A DNA stretch of 64,000 nt from Aurantiacibacter marinus (GCF_001021555.1 NZ_LDCP01000001.1:682001-746000), one strand, 5' to 3'. Positions 44,040-53,996 are shown, counted from the first letter of the stretch. The notes: generated by a model not told the origin, from the sequence alone. Translations and numbers: made by a program.

Positions 44040-46100
44040 ATGACTGAGCAAGGCTCTCCGTCACCATTTTCATCCCCAGCCGTCGGCATTCTCGCGGAGC
44101 TTCAGGCGCAACCGATTTGGCTGCTCTGGAAATACGAGCCGAACGAATCTCCGGGCGGCAAACCGCGCAAGGTGCCTTATTACTGCAATGGCAAAAGGAG
44201 GAAGGGGACGCTTGATAGTCCAACTGATCGCCAGCAGCTTTGCACATTTGACGCCGCCTTGGCGGCATTTGATGGCGTCAATGGATTCTATTCGGGGATT
44301 GGCATCGCTCTTGGACCCGATGGTCGGGGCGGGCAAGTTCAAGGCTGCGATTTCGACGATATCGAGGCCAACGGTCTATCTGATATTGCCAATAGCTGGG
44401 TGCGTGGCGACTTTGCTGGCAAAGGGTACGTAGAACAAAGCCCCAGTGGGAATGGCTTGCATATCATCGGTTATGGTCGCCCATTTACGCCTTTGAACGC
44501 AAACGGGAGTGGAATTGAAGCCTATCCCCGCGCGCGCTTTTTCACCTTCACGGGCCAGTCTGCGATACTCGGCAGTCAATGTGAGAAAATCGATCTCGCC
44601 GAATATGTCGAAGCCGAATTGGCGACCCGGCATAGTCCGCAGCCCGCCGAACGTGACAGCCAGACTGGGACCACATTCGCATCTTCCCAAACCGTGAGCG
44701 AGCTTCGATCAGCGCTCGCCCATTTGCGCTCGGACGAACGTGACCTTTGGATTAGGATGGGCATGGCCCTCAAAGAGCTGGGCGACACTGGTCGCGGACT
44801 TTGGGTGGACTGGTCCCAGACTTCAGAAAAATTCAATGCACGGGATGCCGCGCAAAGCTGGGAAAGCTTCAACCCGCGTTCAACCGGCTACAAGGCTGTC
44901 TTTGCGGAAGCGCAACGCATGGGATGGGTCAACCCGAACAGCAATGCGGCGCAGTTCCAGTCAGGTTCCGCGGGGCAAAGAACGTCTTCGCGCGAACTCG
45001 TCGGCCGCCTGCTTGCAGGTGTTACCATGCGGGCGATCGATTGGCTTTGGGAAGGCTGGATTCCGATTGGTTACCTCACAATTTTCGCTGGCGAGTCCGG
45101 GGCTGGAAAGTCCACAGTACTGGCAGATATCGCTGCTCGCGTGAGCACTGGTGACCCATGGCCGGGTGAAGATGAGGACCGGCGCAGGCCACCGGGGCGC
45201 GTTTTATGGCTTGGCAGCGAGGACAGCATCGAAGAAATGACGGTGCCGAGGCTGACGGCGTGCGGCGCGGACCTTAACAACATCTTGGAAATCATTGGAA
45301 CACGGGTCGCTGGAAGCCTTAGCACCTTTTCCCTGCAAGACGATCTCAAGCTAGTCGAGCACTGGTTGCAATATGCTCGCGAAGAAGGTCGTCCAATCCA
45401 GATGCTCGTTATCGACCCGATAACGAGCTACCTGCCAGGTCAGCGCCTGCGGAAAGTCGATCTCAACGATGCTGGTCAGCTTCGCAGCATTCTGGAACCT
45501 TGGCTGCGCTTCGCCAGCGCCCAGAATATCGCGGTCGTCTGCGTAACGCACTTTAGCAAGGACACGTCGCGCTCGATGCTCAATCGAGTTCTAGGTTCGG
45601 CAGCCTTCGCGCAGACCTGCCGTAGCCTTTGCGCGGTACTTCAGCAGCCATCGGACGAGGAGGGCTTTGTCGATCCCCATGCAAAGGTGCTATTGCAGGT
45701 GAAAGGGAATCTGCCTGAGCATCCGGGCGGGGGATGGCGGTTCACGACAGAAAAGGCCGGAGTCGGGATTGATCCTCGCAATGGCAAGCCAATCTTTGCC
45801 ACTCGCCCAAACTGGGGCGAACTTGACGCCGCGCTCAGTCCCGAAAACATCGTGGGTAAAGCGCGCGGACCGGTAAGCGCCAAGCCCAATATGTTTCGTC
45901 TCTGGCTGAACAACTTTTTCCGACATTTCGAACCTGAAGAATGGGTTGAAATCGAAAAGGTGAAGGCTGCCGCTGTCTCCGTAGACAAGATAGTCTCGTT
46001 AAGCTGGTGGAATAAGCACAGCGCCGAATTTTTAGAGAAGCAGAACGATGGAGGGAAATGGTTCTGCCGTCGCCAACGCCCTCCATCAAATACCCCGTAA
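44040..46100 (+). CDS. Primase-polymerase / RepA-like ATPase fusion
   Basis: This 686-residue protein probably replicates the island. Its N-terminal ~200 residues look like an archaeo-eukaryotic-type primase (PRKVPYYCNGKRR, D104-F-D106 in GCDFDDIE, and SGNGLHIIGYG). A PriCT-2-like helical domain follows (LAHLRSDERDLWIRMGMALKEL). Then comes a RepA/AAA_25 ATPase with Walker A GESGAGKST at 351-359 and IDPITSYLPG as Walker B. AGGAGG precedes the ATG. The last ~70 residues are a possible DNA-binding domain. Confidence 0.85.
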   Translation: MTEQGSPSPFSSPAVGILAELQAQPIWLLWKYEPNESPGGKPRKVPYYCNGKRRKGTLDSPTDRQQLCTFDAALAAFDGVNGFYSGIGIALGPDGRGGQVQGCDFDDIEANGLSDIANSWVRGDFAGKGYVEQSPSGNGLHIIGYGRPFTPLNANGSGIEAYPRARFFTFTGQSAILGSQCEKIDLAEYVEAELATRHSPQPAERDSQTGTTFASSQTVSELRSALAHLRSDERDLWIRMGMALKELGDTGRGLWVDWSQTSEKFNARDAAQSWESFNPRSTGYKAVFAEAQRMGWVNPNSNAAQFQSGSAGQRTSSRELVGRLLAGVTMRAIDWLWEGWIPIGYLTIFAGESGAGKSTVLADIAARVSTGDPWPGEDEDRRRPPGRVLWLGSEDSIEEMTVPRLTACGADLNNILEIIGTRVAGSLSTFSLQDDLKLVEHWLQYAREEGRPIQMLVIDPITSYLPGQRLRKVDLNDAGQLRSILEPWLRFASAQNIAVVCVTHFSKDTSRSMLNRVLGSAAFAQTCRSLCAVLQQPSDEEGFVDPHAKVLLQVKGNLPEHPGGGWRFTTEKAGVGIDPRNGKPIFATRPNWGELDAALSPENIVGKARGPVSAKPNMFRLWLNNFFRHFEPEEWVEIEKVKAAAVSVDKIVSLSWWNKHSAEFLEKQNDGGKWFCRRQRPPSNTP

Positions 46101-46535
46101 TGTGGGGGTAAGAGAAGGAATGTGGGAAACTGGGGAATGTGTGGCAAGTCAGGATTGCAGCGCCATCGCGCCCCTACCCCACCTACCCACTTTCCCACCC
46201 TACCGCACATTGATTTGTGATTGCCCTAAAACATGATGTGCCGCACTCCCGCCACTCATTGGGATATCCAAGTTTTTGGGCATGAACACATACTGCATTC
46301 GTTGCATGTCGCAGACTTCCGCGGCTTTACGCAGACAAGGAGGTGTGATGATTCTCCGAGGTAGAGGCGCAGACTGCGCTGGATATTTATTCAAATCTTC
46401 TTCGAAGACGAATAAAACAACTTAAAACAAGGGCGTTCGTTTTCTCAAAATGCAATATCCTTCAGAATTCTCGATCTTTTTGCTGACTTAACCGCTCCCC
46501 GATGGCATCAAGCCATTCCATACAGAGGGGATAAT
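46101..46535. promoter_or_regulatory. Intergenic region between primase and hsdM with short repeats
   Basis: No gene is seen in these 435 bases. Three AATGTG(G/T)G copies occur at 46099, 46119 and 46136, about one to two helical turns apart, followed by a C-rich stretch (46172-46203). A nested palindrome lies at 46386-46416: TTTATTC and GAATAAA outside, TCTTCGAAGA (46399-46408) inside. The first set could be replication iterons; the second could be an operator or terminator before hsdM. Confidence 0.45.
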
Positions 46536-48707
46536 GTGCTTACCGAACGTCACAAGGAAATCGCGGGCAAAATCTGGGAGATAGCGAACCGGCTGCGCGG
46601 CCCTTACCGTCCGCCGCAATACCGTCTCGTCATGCTTCCCATGGTCGTGCTGCGCCGCCTCGATTGCGTCCTTGAACCGACCAAGGATGCCGTGCTCGCG
46701 AAGCACGCGCAGCTTGTGGCAGCCGGGACGCCTGAAAACGCTATCCCTCGCTTGCTCACCCGGATTGTGGACGAGAAGCGCACCCAGCCGCTCTATAACG
46801 TCAGTCCCTACACGTTCCAGAAGCTGCTGGGCGACAGTGAGAACATCGCCCCCAACCTTGTCGCCTATATCAACGGCTTTTCCGACACCGCGCGGCGCAT
46901 CTTTGAAAAGTTCAAGTTCGGCGATCAGATCGAAAAGTTGGATTCGAGCAATCGCCTCTATGCCATCGTGCAAGCCATGGCCGGGGTGGAGCTGCACCCG
47001 AACACCATCAGCAATATCGAAATGGGCTACATCTTTGAACATCTGGTGATGAAGTTCAACGAGCAGGCGAACGAGGAGGCAGGCGATCACTTCACCCCGC
47101 GCGAGGTGATCCGTCTAATGACCAACCTCGTCTACACGGGCGAGGAGGACGTTTATAAACCCGGCGTCTACCGCGAGGTTTACGATCCCGCCTGTGGCAC
47201 GGGCGGAATGCTGTCCGTCTCCGAAGAGACGATACGCGCCGGAAACGCCGCCGCCAACCTCGGCCTCTACGGTCAGGAATACAACGACGAAAGCTGGGCG
47301 ATCTGCTGCTCGGACATGCTCATCAAGGATGAGGAAACCGACCACATCGTGCTGGGTGATACGCTGGGCGATGGCAAGACTGGCGATGGCTTCCTTGGTC
47401 GTCAGTTCCATTACATGCTCGCCAACCCGCCCTTCGGCGTCGAGTGGAAGGATCAGCAGAAGGTCGTCAGCAAAGAAGCGGGCGAGCTGGGCTTCTCAGG
47501 CCGCTTTGGCGCGGGCCTGCCCGCCATCAACGATGGATCGCTGCTCTTCCTTCAGCACATGATTTCCAAGATGAAGGATGCGCCGGATCAGGGCGGCGAG
47601 GGTTCCAAGATCGCCATCATCTTCAACGGCTCCCCGCTGTTCAGCGGTGACGCCGGTTCCGGCCCTAGCAATATCCGGCGCTGGATCATCGAGAATGATT
47701 GGCTTGATGCGATCGTGGCGCTGCCCGATCAGCTTTTCTACAACACCGGCATCTTCACCTATGTTTGGCTTGTCACCAACCGCAAGGAGACAGAGCGCAA
47801 GGGTAAGGTGCAGTTGATCGACGGCACGCGGTTTTTCGCCAAGATGAAGAAGAGCCTCAATAACAAGCGCAACGAACTGAGCGACGGGCACATTGCCCGC
47901 CTGACCGAGCTGTATGGCAATTTCCGCGACAGCGAAACGGAGGTTGTGTCCATCAACGGCGGGCAGGAAAAGCGGGTCGTCAGCCGCATCTTCGACAACA
48001 ACGAGTTCGGCTTTCTAAAAGTCACGGTCGAGCGGCCTTTGCGTCTCAATTTTGAGGCCACGGCGGAGCGCATTGCGCGGCTGGATGAGCAGACCGCTTT
48101 TGCAAATCTCGCCGTGTCGAAGAAGCGCAAGGATGGGAAAGCCATCGAGGCCGAGGAAGCGGCTGGGCGGGCTGAGCAGGATGCCATTCGCGCACTGCTG
48201 GCAACGCTCGAAGGCCATGGGCGCTATATGGACCGCGATCGGTTCGAGGCTGATCTTGAGGTTGCCGCGAAGAAGGCAAAGCTGAAACTGCCCGCCCCGA
48301 TCAAGAAGGCGATCTTTGCCGCGGTGGGCGAGCGTGATCCTAAGGCCGAAATATGCCGCGACAGCAAGGGCAGACCGGAAGCTGACAGCGAATTGCGCGA
48401 TACCGAGAATATCCCGCTACCAGCCGGAACCAGATTGCCCCTGCCGATGAAGTTCGGGCCGGACATGCCCAATGACGATCTGGTGGCGGCAATGCGTCCC
48501 GCGATCGATGCCTATATGGCCGCCGAAGTGCTGCCCCATGTGCCCGATGCCTGGGTTGATTACGCCAAGACTAAAGTGGGCTATGAAATCCCGATCAACC
48601 GGCATTTCTATGTCTACAAGCCGCCGCGCCCGCTGGCTGAGATCGAGAACGACATTCAGGCCCTCGAAGGCGAGATTGCCGATCTGCTCAAGGGGTTGGT
48701 GGTGTGA
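46536..48707 (+). CDS. hsdM: Type I restriction-modification, methyltransferase subunit
   Basis: HsdM methylates adenine in the recognition sequence with HsdS and is part of the restriction complex. SAM-binding motif I is DPACGTGG (D217-G224), and the catalytic motif IV is NPPF (N297-F300), the N6-adenine type. The N-terminal helical domain (ERHKEIAGKIWEIANRLRG) is typical. At 723 residues it is long for the family, with ~200 extra C-terminal residues. GTG 46536 follows GAGGGG. It overlaps hsdS by four bases (GTGA). Confidence 0.94.
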   Translation: MLTERHKEIAGKIWEIANRLRGPYRPPQYRLVMLPMVVLRRLDCVLEPTKDAVLAKHAQLVAAGTPENAIPRLLTRIVDEKRTQPLYNVSPYTFQKLLGDSENIAPNLVAYINGFSDTARRIFEKFKFGDQIEKLDSSNRLYAIVQAMAGVELHPNTISNIEMGYIFEHLVMKFNEQANEEAGDHFTPREVIRLMTNLVYTGEEDVYKPGVYREVYDPACGTGGMLSVSEETIRAGNAAANLGLYGQEYNDESWAICCSDMLIKDEETDHIVLGDTLGDGKTGDGFLGRQFHYMLANPPFGVEWKDQQKVVSKEAGELGFSGRFGAGLPAINDGSLLFLQHMISKMKDAPDQGGEGSKIAIIFNGSPLFSGDAGSGPSNIRRWIIENDWLDAIVALPDQLFYNTGIFTYVWLVTNRKETERKGKVQLIDGTRFFAKMKKSLNNKRNELSDGHIARLTELYGNFRDSETEVVSINGGQEKRVVSRIFDNNEFGFLKVTVERPLRLNFEATAERIARLDEQTAFANLAVSKKRKDGKAIEAEEAAGRAEQDAIRALLATLEGHGRYMDRDRFEADLEVAAKKAKLKLPAPIKKAIFAAVGERDPKAEICRDSKGRPEADSELRDTENIPLPAGTRLPLPMKFGPDMPNDDLVAAMRPAIDAYMAAEVLPHVPDAWVDYAKTKVGYEIPINRHFYVYKPPRPLAEIENDIQALEGEIADLLKGLVV

Positions 48708-49981
48708 GCGACGGCAACTGGCTCAGCGAGTTCCCGGCGGATTGGGAGGAGTTGCGCGCAGATTTTCTCTGCAACCCTTATCGCGCAACGGTTTCGCCAG
48801 ACCGTTTTGAAGGCGAGATGGTTGCCCATTATTCGATACCACAGGTGCAGGCGACGGGCGGCCCGCTTATCGAACCTGCTGATGACATAGACAGCGCCAA
48901 GTTACTGATCCGTGCGCCGACTCTGCTTGTGTCCAAATTGAACCCACGAAAAAAGACGATCTGCATTGCGGAGCCGCAGGACGAAATGCCGACCTTGGCG
49001 TCGGGCGAGTTCATCCCCATCCAGTCCGATCAGTTTGACCAACGCTATGCCTACTATCTTTGGGGCAGCGAGAAGGTCACTGACCGTCTTTCTGCAATCG
49101 TGCAATCAGCTACGCGTAGCCATCAGCGAGTGCTCCCAGCCGATATTCTGAAGCTGCCTTGGAAGTGGCCTCCGCTTCAAATTCAGCAGCGCATTGCCGC
49201 TTTTCTGGATGAGAAGACGGCGCGGATCGATGCGCTGATTGGGAAGAAGCAGGCGCTGCTGGGTCGGCTGGTCGAAAAGCGGCAGGCGATCATCACCCAA
49301 GCCGTCACCTACGGTCTAGACCCAGCCGCCCACATGAAAGACACTGGCATCGACTGGCTCGGCCAAATTCCCGCCCATTGGGAAATCAAGAGGCTGAAAT
49401 ACGTTTCGCCGCGCGTCACAGTGGGCATCGTTGTTACACCTGCGGCCTATTACGCGGATGAGGGAACACTCGCCCTTCGCGGTCTAAACATCAAGACGAT
49501 GGACTTCGACCTATCCGACACGCGGAATATCACCGACGATGGTCATGAGCTAAATCGCAAATCGACATTGCGCGAAGGCGACCTTGTCTCGGTACGAACG
49601 GGCGCGCCGGGAACAACCGCAGTGGTCAGCCAAGACCTCGCCGGCTGCAATTGCATTGACCTCGTTATCATCCGGCGTCCCACCAATGCTGACGCACGCT
49701 ACATTGGTTGGTTCCTCAATAGCGATATTGCCAAGACGCAATACCAGATGGGGTCTGAGGGTGCGCTTCAGCAGCACTTCAACGTCGAAACTTCGAAAGA
49801 GGTTGTACTCTCATTGCCGCCAGCACATGAGCAGTGTGAGATTTCAGCCTATATTGACGCGGCAATGATCGCGCACGACCGCCAAAGGGGAATGGTGGAA
49901 GAGAGCGTTGCAAAGCTCAGCGAATACCGCTCCGCGCTCATCACTTCCGCCGTCACTGGCCAGATCGAGGGTCTGCAATGA
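48704..49981 (+). CDS. hsdS: Type I restriction-modification, specificity subunit
   Basis: HsdS sets the DNA target of the type I complex. The 425-residue protein shows the two-repeat plan: a first target-recognition domain (about 10-150), a conserved helix (QQRIAAFLDEKTARIDALIGKKQALLGRLVEKRQAII), a second domain (about 210-370) and a second helix (AYIDAAMIAHDRQ). The second domain begins with the repeated D-W-L-G-Q-IPAHWE motif. The target cannot be predicted from sequence alone. The start is GTG 48704. Confidence 0.93.
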   Translation: MSDGNWLSEFPADWEELRADFLCNPYRATVSPDRFEGEMVAHYSIPQVQATGGPLIEPADDIDSAKLLIRAPTLLVSKLNPRKKTICIAEPQDEMPTLASGEFIPIQSDQFDQRYAYYLWGSEKVTDRLSAIVQSATRSHQRVLPADILKLPWKWPPLQIQQRIAAFLDEKTARIDALIGKKQALLGRLVEKRQAIITQAVTYGLDPAAHMKDTGIDWLGQIPAHWEIKRLKYVSPRVTVGIVVTPAAYYADEGTLALRGLNIKTMDFDLSDTRNITDDGHELNRKSTLREGDLVSVRTGAPGTTAVVSQDLAGCNCIDLVIIRRPTNADARYIGWFLNSDIAKTQYQMGSEGALQQHFNVETSKEVVLSLPPAHEQCEISAYIDAAMIAHDRQRGMVEESVAKLSEYRSALITSAVTGQIEGLQ

Positions 49982-50832
49982 GCAAGGGCCGCACCGATCC
50001 GTTCACCTTGCCTGAATGGCACGCGCTCCGCCGAGAAGCATCGCTGGTCAGCCAATTGATTGGATCGGGCGCGACCGCCTTAGGCCGCGCCAGCTATGCC
50101 GATGGCTTTGGCGAATACTATACGGCATTCTTTGGCCTATCGATTGGCATTGAGCGGCTGGCTAAGCTGATCCTGATTGCCGATCATGCGATCGATCATA
50201 ACGGCGCGCTTCCCGATGCCAAAGCGGTCAAGGCTTACGGTCACAAAATTAAGGAACTGGTCGAGAAGGCCGATCAGATTGCGACCAAGCATGGCCTGTC
50301 GCTGGAATATGCGAAACCAAGCGATCCCCTCTGCTGGGCCGCTGTCGATTGCCTCGCGTCTTTCGCGGAAGCATCAAAAGGGCGCTATGCCAACTTCGAG
50401 GCCATTGGCAATCCGTCCTTCGATCCAGCAAATGAGCCAGTCGAACGCTGGTGGGCGAAGGTCGTCGAGCCAGCTCTGGACAAGCACTATCGCGGTCGTG
50501 CTGGCGAAGCGCGGGTGCGCGAAAGGGCAAAGGCGGTCGCGGACATGATGGGCGACAATGCTTCCGTCCTGTATTTTGACGAGCGCGGCAGGGCGATGAC
50601 CGATCTTGCAACGGCATCAGAGCGCACTGGGCAGACCGAGCGAGCGCGCAAATATGGGCGATTTTACACGTTAAGCGTGGTCCGCTGGCTCGCAGACATC
50701 TTTTCTGAAATGACCCACACCGCTGGTTATACGGAGGAGCTGAAAGTCCTGTTCGGCCACTATGAGTTTTTCGTGACCTATCGCAACCCCGACGATTTCC
50801 TGCTCACACGCAAGCAGTGGCCTTTGAAGTGA
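49978..50832 (+). CDS. Unknown protein inside the hsd operon, HEPN-like
   Basis: This 284-residue protein overlaps hsdS by four bases (ATGA) and ends 10 bases before hsdR, so it is part of the operon. I do not recognise a family. The N-terminal region (YYTAFFGLSIGIERLAKLILIADHAIDHNG, then KAYGHKIKELVEKAD) has the helical rhythm of HEPN domains. No clear RX4-6H RNase motif is found, so a catalytic role is doubtful. C-terminal features include RFYTLSVVRWLADIFSEM. It could assist, inhibit or guard the restriction complex. Confidence 0.75.
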   Translation: MSKGRTDPFTLPEWHALRREASLVSQLIGSGATALGRASYADGFGEYYTAFFGLSIGIERLAKLILIADHAIDHNGALPDAKAVKAYGHKIKELVEKADQIATKHGLSLEYAKPSDPLCWAAVDCLASFAEASKGRYANFEAIGNPSFDPANEPVERWWAKVVEPALDKHYRGRAGEARVRERAKAVADMMGDNASVLYFDERGRAMTDLATASERTGQTERARKYGRFYTLSVVRWLADIFSEMTHTAGYTEELKVLFGHYEFFVTYRNPDDFLLTRKQWPLK

Positions 50833-50842
50833 GCAGCTGACA

Positions 50843-53800
50843 ATGCCAAACCACACCGAATATGCATTCGAAACAGCGATTGAGCATGGGCTGATTGCCA
50901 ATGGCGGCTATGCCAAGGACGATCCCAAAGGCTTCGATCCCACGAGCGCGCTGTTCCCCGACGAGGTGATTGCCTTCATTCGCGCGAGCCAGCCAACGCG
51001 CTGGGACCAGCTTGAGGCGATGCTGAAGGAGCGCACAGCCGCCACGATCATCGATAGCCTGACCAAGGAACTGGCGAGCAAGGGCACGCTCGGCGTGCTA
51101 CGCCATGGCTTCAAATGCTATGGCAAGGAACTGCGCCTAGCCTATTTCCAGCCCAATTCGGCCATGAACCCGGAAGCCGCGGCGCGCTATGCCGCCAACC
51201 GGCTGACCATCACCCGGCAAGTCGAATTTCTTTCCGAGGTGCTGAAGCGCCCTGATGGGCAGAAGCGCAAATGCATCCTCGACGTAGTCTTGTCCGTCAA
51301 CGGTCTGCCCGTCGTCACCGTGGAACTCAAGAACCCGCTCACCGGCCAACGCGCTGAGGATGCCCGCAAGCAATATATGATCGACCGCGACGGGCGCGAT
51401 CAGCTGTTCCGCTTCAAGGAGCGGGCGCTGGTGCATTTTGCGGTAGATCCCGATGAAGCGTGGATGGCGACGGAGCTGAAGGGAGCCGATACCTACTTCC
51501 TGCCCTTCAACCGCGGGCACAATTACGGCGCGGGCAATCCCCCAGTCGAAGGTAACTGGCGAACGCATTATCTGTGGGATGAAGTGCTGGCACGCGACAG
51601 CCTGCTCGATATTTTGCAACGCTTCATGCATCTCGACGTGACCGAGCGCCGGGTTGAGACAACCAGCGGTCATCGCATCATCCGAAAGGAAGCGATGATC
51701 TTCCCGCGCTATCATCAGCTAGACGCCGTGCGTAAGCTGGTCGGCCATGCCCGTGCGAATGGATCGGGGCGCAACTATCTGGTTCAGCATTCGGCTGGTT
51801 CGGGCAAATCGAACAGCATTGCGTGGTTGGCCCACCGGTTGGCGACACTGCACGATGCCGATGACCAGAAGGTATTTCACTCGGTCATCGTCATCACGGA
51901 CCGGCGCGTGCTTGATCAGCAATTGCAGAACACGATCTATCAATTCGAGCACAAGACAGGCGTGGTCGAGAAGATCGACGAAAACACGCAGCAGCTTGCC
52001 AAAGCGCTGGCGGGCGGAACGCCAATCATCATTTCGACCATCCAGAAGTTTCCCTTCATCAGCCAAGCTATCAAGACACTCGATGGCAAGGGCGAGAGCC
52101 TTGCCATCGCTACGCGCGAAAGGCGGTTCGCGGTGATCGTGGACGAGGCGCATAGTTCGCAATCGGGCGAGACGGTGAAGGCACTCAAGGGCATCCTCAA
52201 CAAGGACGGCATTGCAGATGCTATAGCTGGGCAGTTGGATGATGAAGAGGATGGCGACGTTTCGGATGAAGCCAAGGCGCGCATCCGGCAGGAAATGATG
52301 AGCCGCGCGCGACAGCCGAATCTCAGCTTCTTCGCCTTCACCGCAACGCCCAAGTTTAAGACCAAGGCCGTGTTTGACGAACCGGGGCCGTCGGGCGCTT
52401 CGCCGTTTCACGAATATACGATGCGGCAGGCGATCGAAGAAGGCTTCATCCTCGACGTTCTGCAAAACTACACGACTTACAAGCGCTTCTTCGGGCTGGT
52501 GAAGCAGGTCGAGAATGATCCGGACGTGCCGAAGAAGAAAGCTGCTAAGGCGCTGGGACAATTCCTGGAGCTGCACCCCGTCAATATCGAGCAGGTGGTG
52601 CAGGTCATCATTGAGCATTTTCGACTGAAGGTGATGCACGAGTTGGGCGGGCGCGCGAAGGCGATGGTCGTCACCGGTTCTCGGCTTTCGGCTGTGAAAT
52701 ACAAGCAGGCCTTCGATCGCTACATCAAGGACAAAGGGTATCAGGGCATCCGGGCACTGGTGGCCTTCTCCGGCACGGTGGAAGACCCAGATGATCCCGG
52801 CTCTGCCTTCACCGAAGTCGGCATGAATGATGGCCTGCCCGAAAAGGAGCTGCCCGAACGGTTCGGCGGCGATGAATACCGCGTGCTGATTGTGGCGGAG
52901 AAGTATCAAACCGGCTTCGACCAGCCGTTGCTGCAAACCATGTATGTGGTGAAAAAGCTGGCGGGTGTGCAGGCCGTGCAGACCTTGTCACGATTGAACC
53001 GCACGGCACCCGGCAAGACGCGCACTTTCGTGCTCGACTTCAAGAATGAGGAGGGCGACATTTTTGCAGCCTTCAAGCCTTACTACGAGACGACGCCGGT
53101 TGGCGAAAACGCCGATCCCCAGAAGCTGAACGAGTTGCACCACAAGCTGCTGCAACCTGCGGTGTTCACGCCGGATGACGTGCGGGATTTTTCTGAAATC
53201 TGGTTCAAAGCCCGCCGTGACCATAGTGGGCAGGACCATCGCATTATGAACGCGATACTCGATCGCTGCGTTGATCGGTTCGAGAGGTTAGCAGAGGCAA
53301 TTCAGGACGAGTTTCGCGGTCAGCTTACTGCCTTCCGAAACCTGTATTCCTTCCTCTCGCAGATCATGCCCTACTTCGATGATGGGCTTGAGCAGCTCTA
53401 TGCCTTCCTCCGCAATCTGTCGCCTAAGCTGCCCCAGCCGGGCGATGGGACCAAGTTCACGCTCGATGATGACGTTGCGCTCAAGTTTTTCCGCCTTCAG
53501 CAGGTGGGGGAGGGCACGATCGATCTATCCGAGGGCGAAACCGATCCACTCAAGGGGCCGACCGATGTTGGCACGGCGCGCGAAAAGGACATCGCGGTTG
53601 CCCTATCGACGTTGGTGGAAAAGCTGAACGAACGCTTTGGCACCGACTTCACCGAGGCAGATCAGCTCTTCTTCGATCAGGTTCGCGCCTCCGCTGAAAG
53701 GGATGAGAAGATTGTCGAAGCGGCGAAGGCAAACAATGAGGCAAACTTTAGCGCCTTCTTCAGCCGCGTGCTCGATGACCTCTTCATTCAGCGGATGGAA

Positions 53801-53935
53801 GGGAATGATGAAATCTTCAACCGGGTGATGAGCGACAAACAGTTTCGCATTGCTGCACAGGACCACTTGGCGCGCGAGGTATACGATCGTATTCGTCGCG
53901 GTAACAATGGATCGAATTTGACCAGCGCGGAGTAG
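50843..53935 (+). CDS. hsdR: Type I restriction-modification, restriction subunit
   Basis: HsdR translocates DNA and cuts unmodified sites. The N-terminal PD-(D/E)xK nuclease is visible as D147 (KCILDVVLSV) and E161-L-K163 (VTVELKN). The SF2 helicase follows: Walker A AGSGKS (318-323), DEAH (D434-H437), and TATPKFK as motif III. Length 1030 is normal. It is the last gene of the operon and looks intact. Type I enzymes usually need the methylase as protection, and hsdM lies upstream. Confidence 0.95.
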   Translation: MPNHTEYAFETAIEHGLIANGGYAKDDPKGFDPTSALFPDEVIAFIRASQPTRWDQLEAMLKERTAATIIDSLTKELASKGTLGVLRHGFKCYGKELRLAYFQPNSAMNPEAAARYAANRLTITRQVEFLSEVLKRPDGQKRKCILDVVLSVNGLPVVTVELKNPLTGQRAEDARKQYMIDRDGRDQLFRFKERALVHFAVDPDEAWMATELKGADTYFLPFNRGHNYGAGNPPVEGNWRTHYLWDEVLARDSLLDILQRFMHLDVTERRVETTSGHRIIRKEAMIFPRYHQLDAVRKLVGHARANGSGRNYLVQHSAGSGKSNSIAWLAHRLATLHDADDQKVFHSVIVITDRRVLDQQLQNTIYQFEHKTGVVEKIDENTQQLAKALAGGTPIIISTIQKFPFISQAIKTLDGKGESLAIATRERRFAVIVDEAHSSQSGETVKALKGILNKDGIADAIAGQLDDEEDGDVSDEAKARIRQEMMSRARQPNLSFFAFTATPKFKTKAVFDEPGPSGASPFHEYTMRQAIEEGFILDVLQNYTTYKRFFGLVKQVENDPDVPKKKAAKALGQFLELHPVNIEQVVQVIIEHFRLKVMHELGGRAKAMVVTGSRLSAVKYKQAFDRYIKDKGYQGIRALVAFSGTVEDPDDPGSAFTEVGMNDGLPEKELPERFGGDEYRVLIVAEKYQTGFDQPLLQTMYVVKKLAGVQAVQTLSRLNRTAPGKTRTFVLDFKNEEGDIFAAFKPYYETTPVGENADPQKLNELHHKLLQPAVFTPDDVRDFSEIWFKARRDHSGQDHRIMNAILDRCVDRFERLAEAIQDEFRGQLTAFRNLYSFLSQIMPYFDDGLEQLYAFLRNLSPKLPQPGDGTKFTLDDDVALKFFRLQQVGEGTIDLSEGETDPLKGPTDVGTAREKDIAVALSTLVEKLNERFGTDFTEADQLFFDQVRASAERDEKIVEAAKANNEANFSAFFSRVLDDLFIQRMEGNDEIFNRVMSDKQFRIAAQDHLAREVYDRIRRGNNGSNLTSAE

Positions 53936-53985
53936 GGCGCGAAAGCTAGGAAGTACCCCTACAAATGCGGGGACGGAAGATCGAT

Positions 53986-53996
53986 CTGGGGGCATC
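53986..53996 (+). repeat. CTGGGGGCATC repeat, right end
   Basis: This is the exact same 11-bp sequence as at 39054-39064, in the same orientation, followed by ATTGGGGGAA. Confidence 0.55.

Noticed and set aside
43858-44043. 61-codon frame between the AlpA-like and primase genes, starting four bases after one and overlapping the other by four
   Set aside because: The spacing is suggestive, but the translation has no domain-like pattern, is rich in Arg/Pro/Cys without periodicity, and the strong AGGAGG inside serves the primase start.
51719-52936. 405-codon minus-strand frame opposite hsdR
   Set aside because: It is a shadow of the helicase region; the hsdR frame has all motifs.
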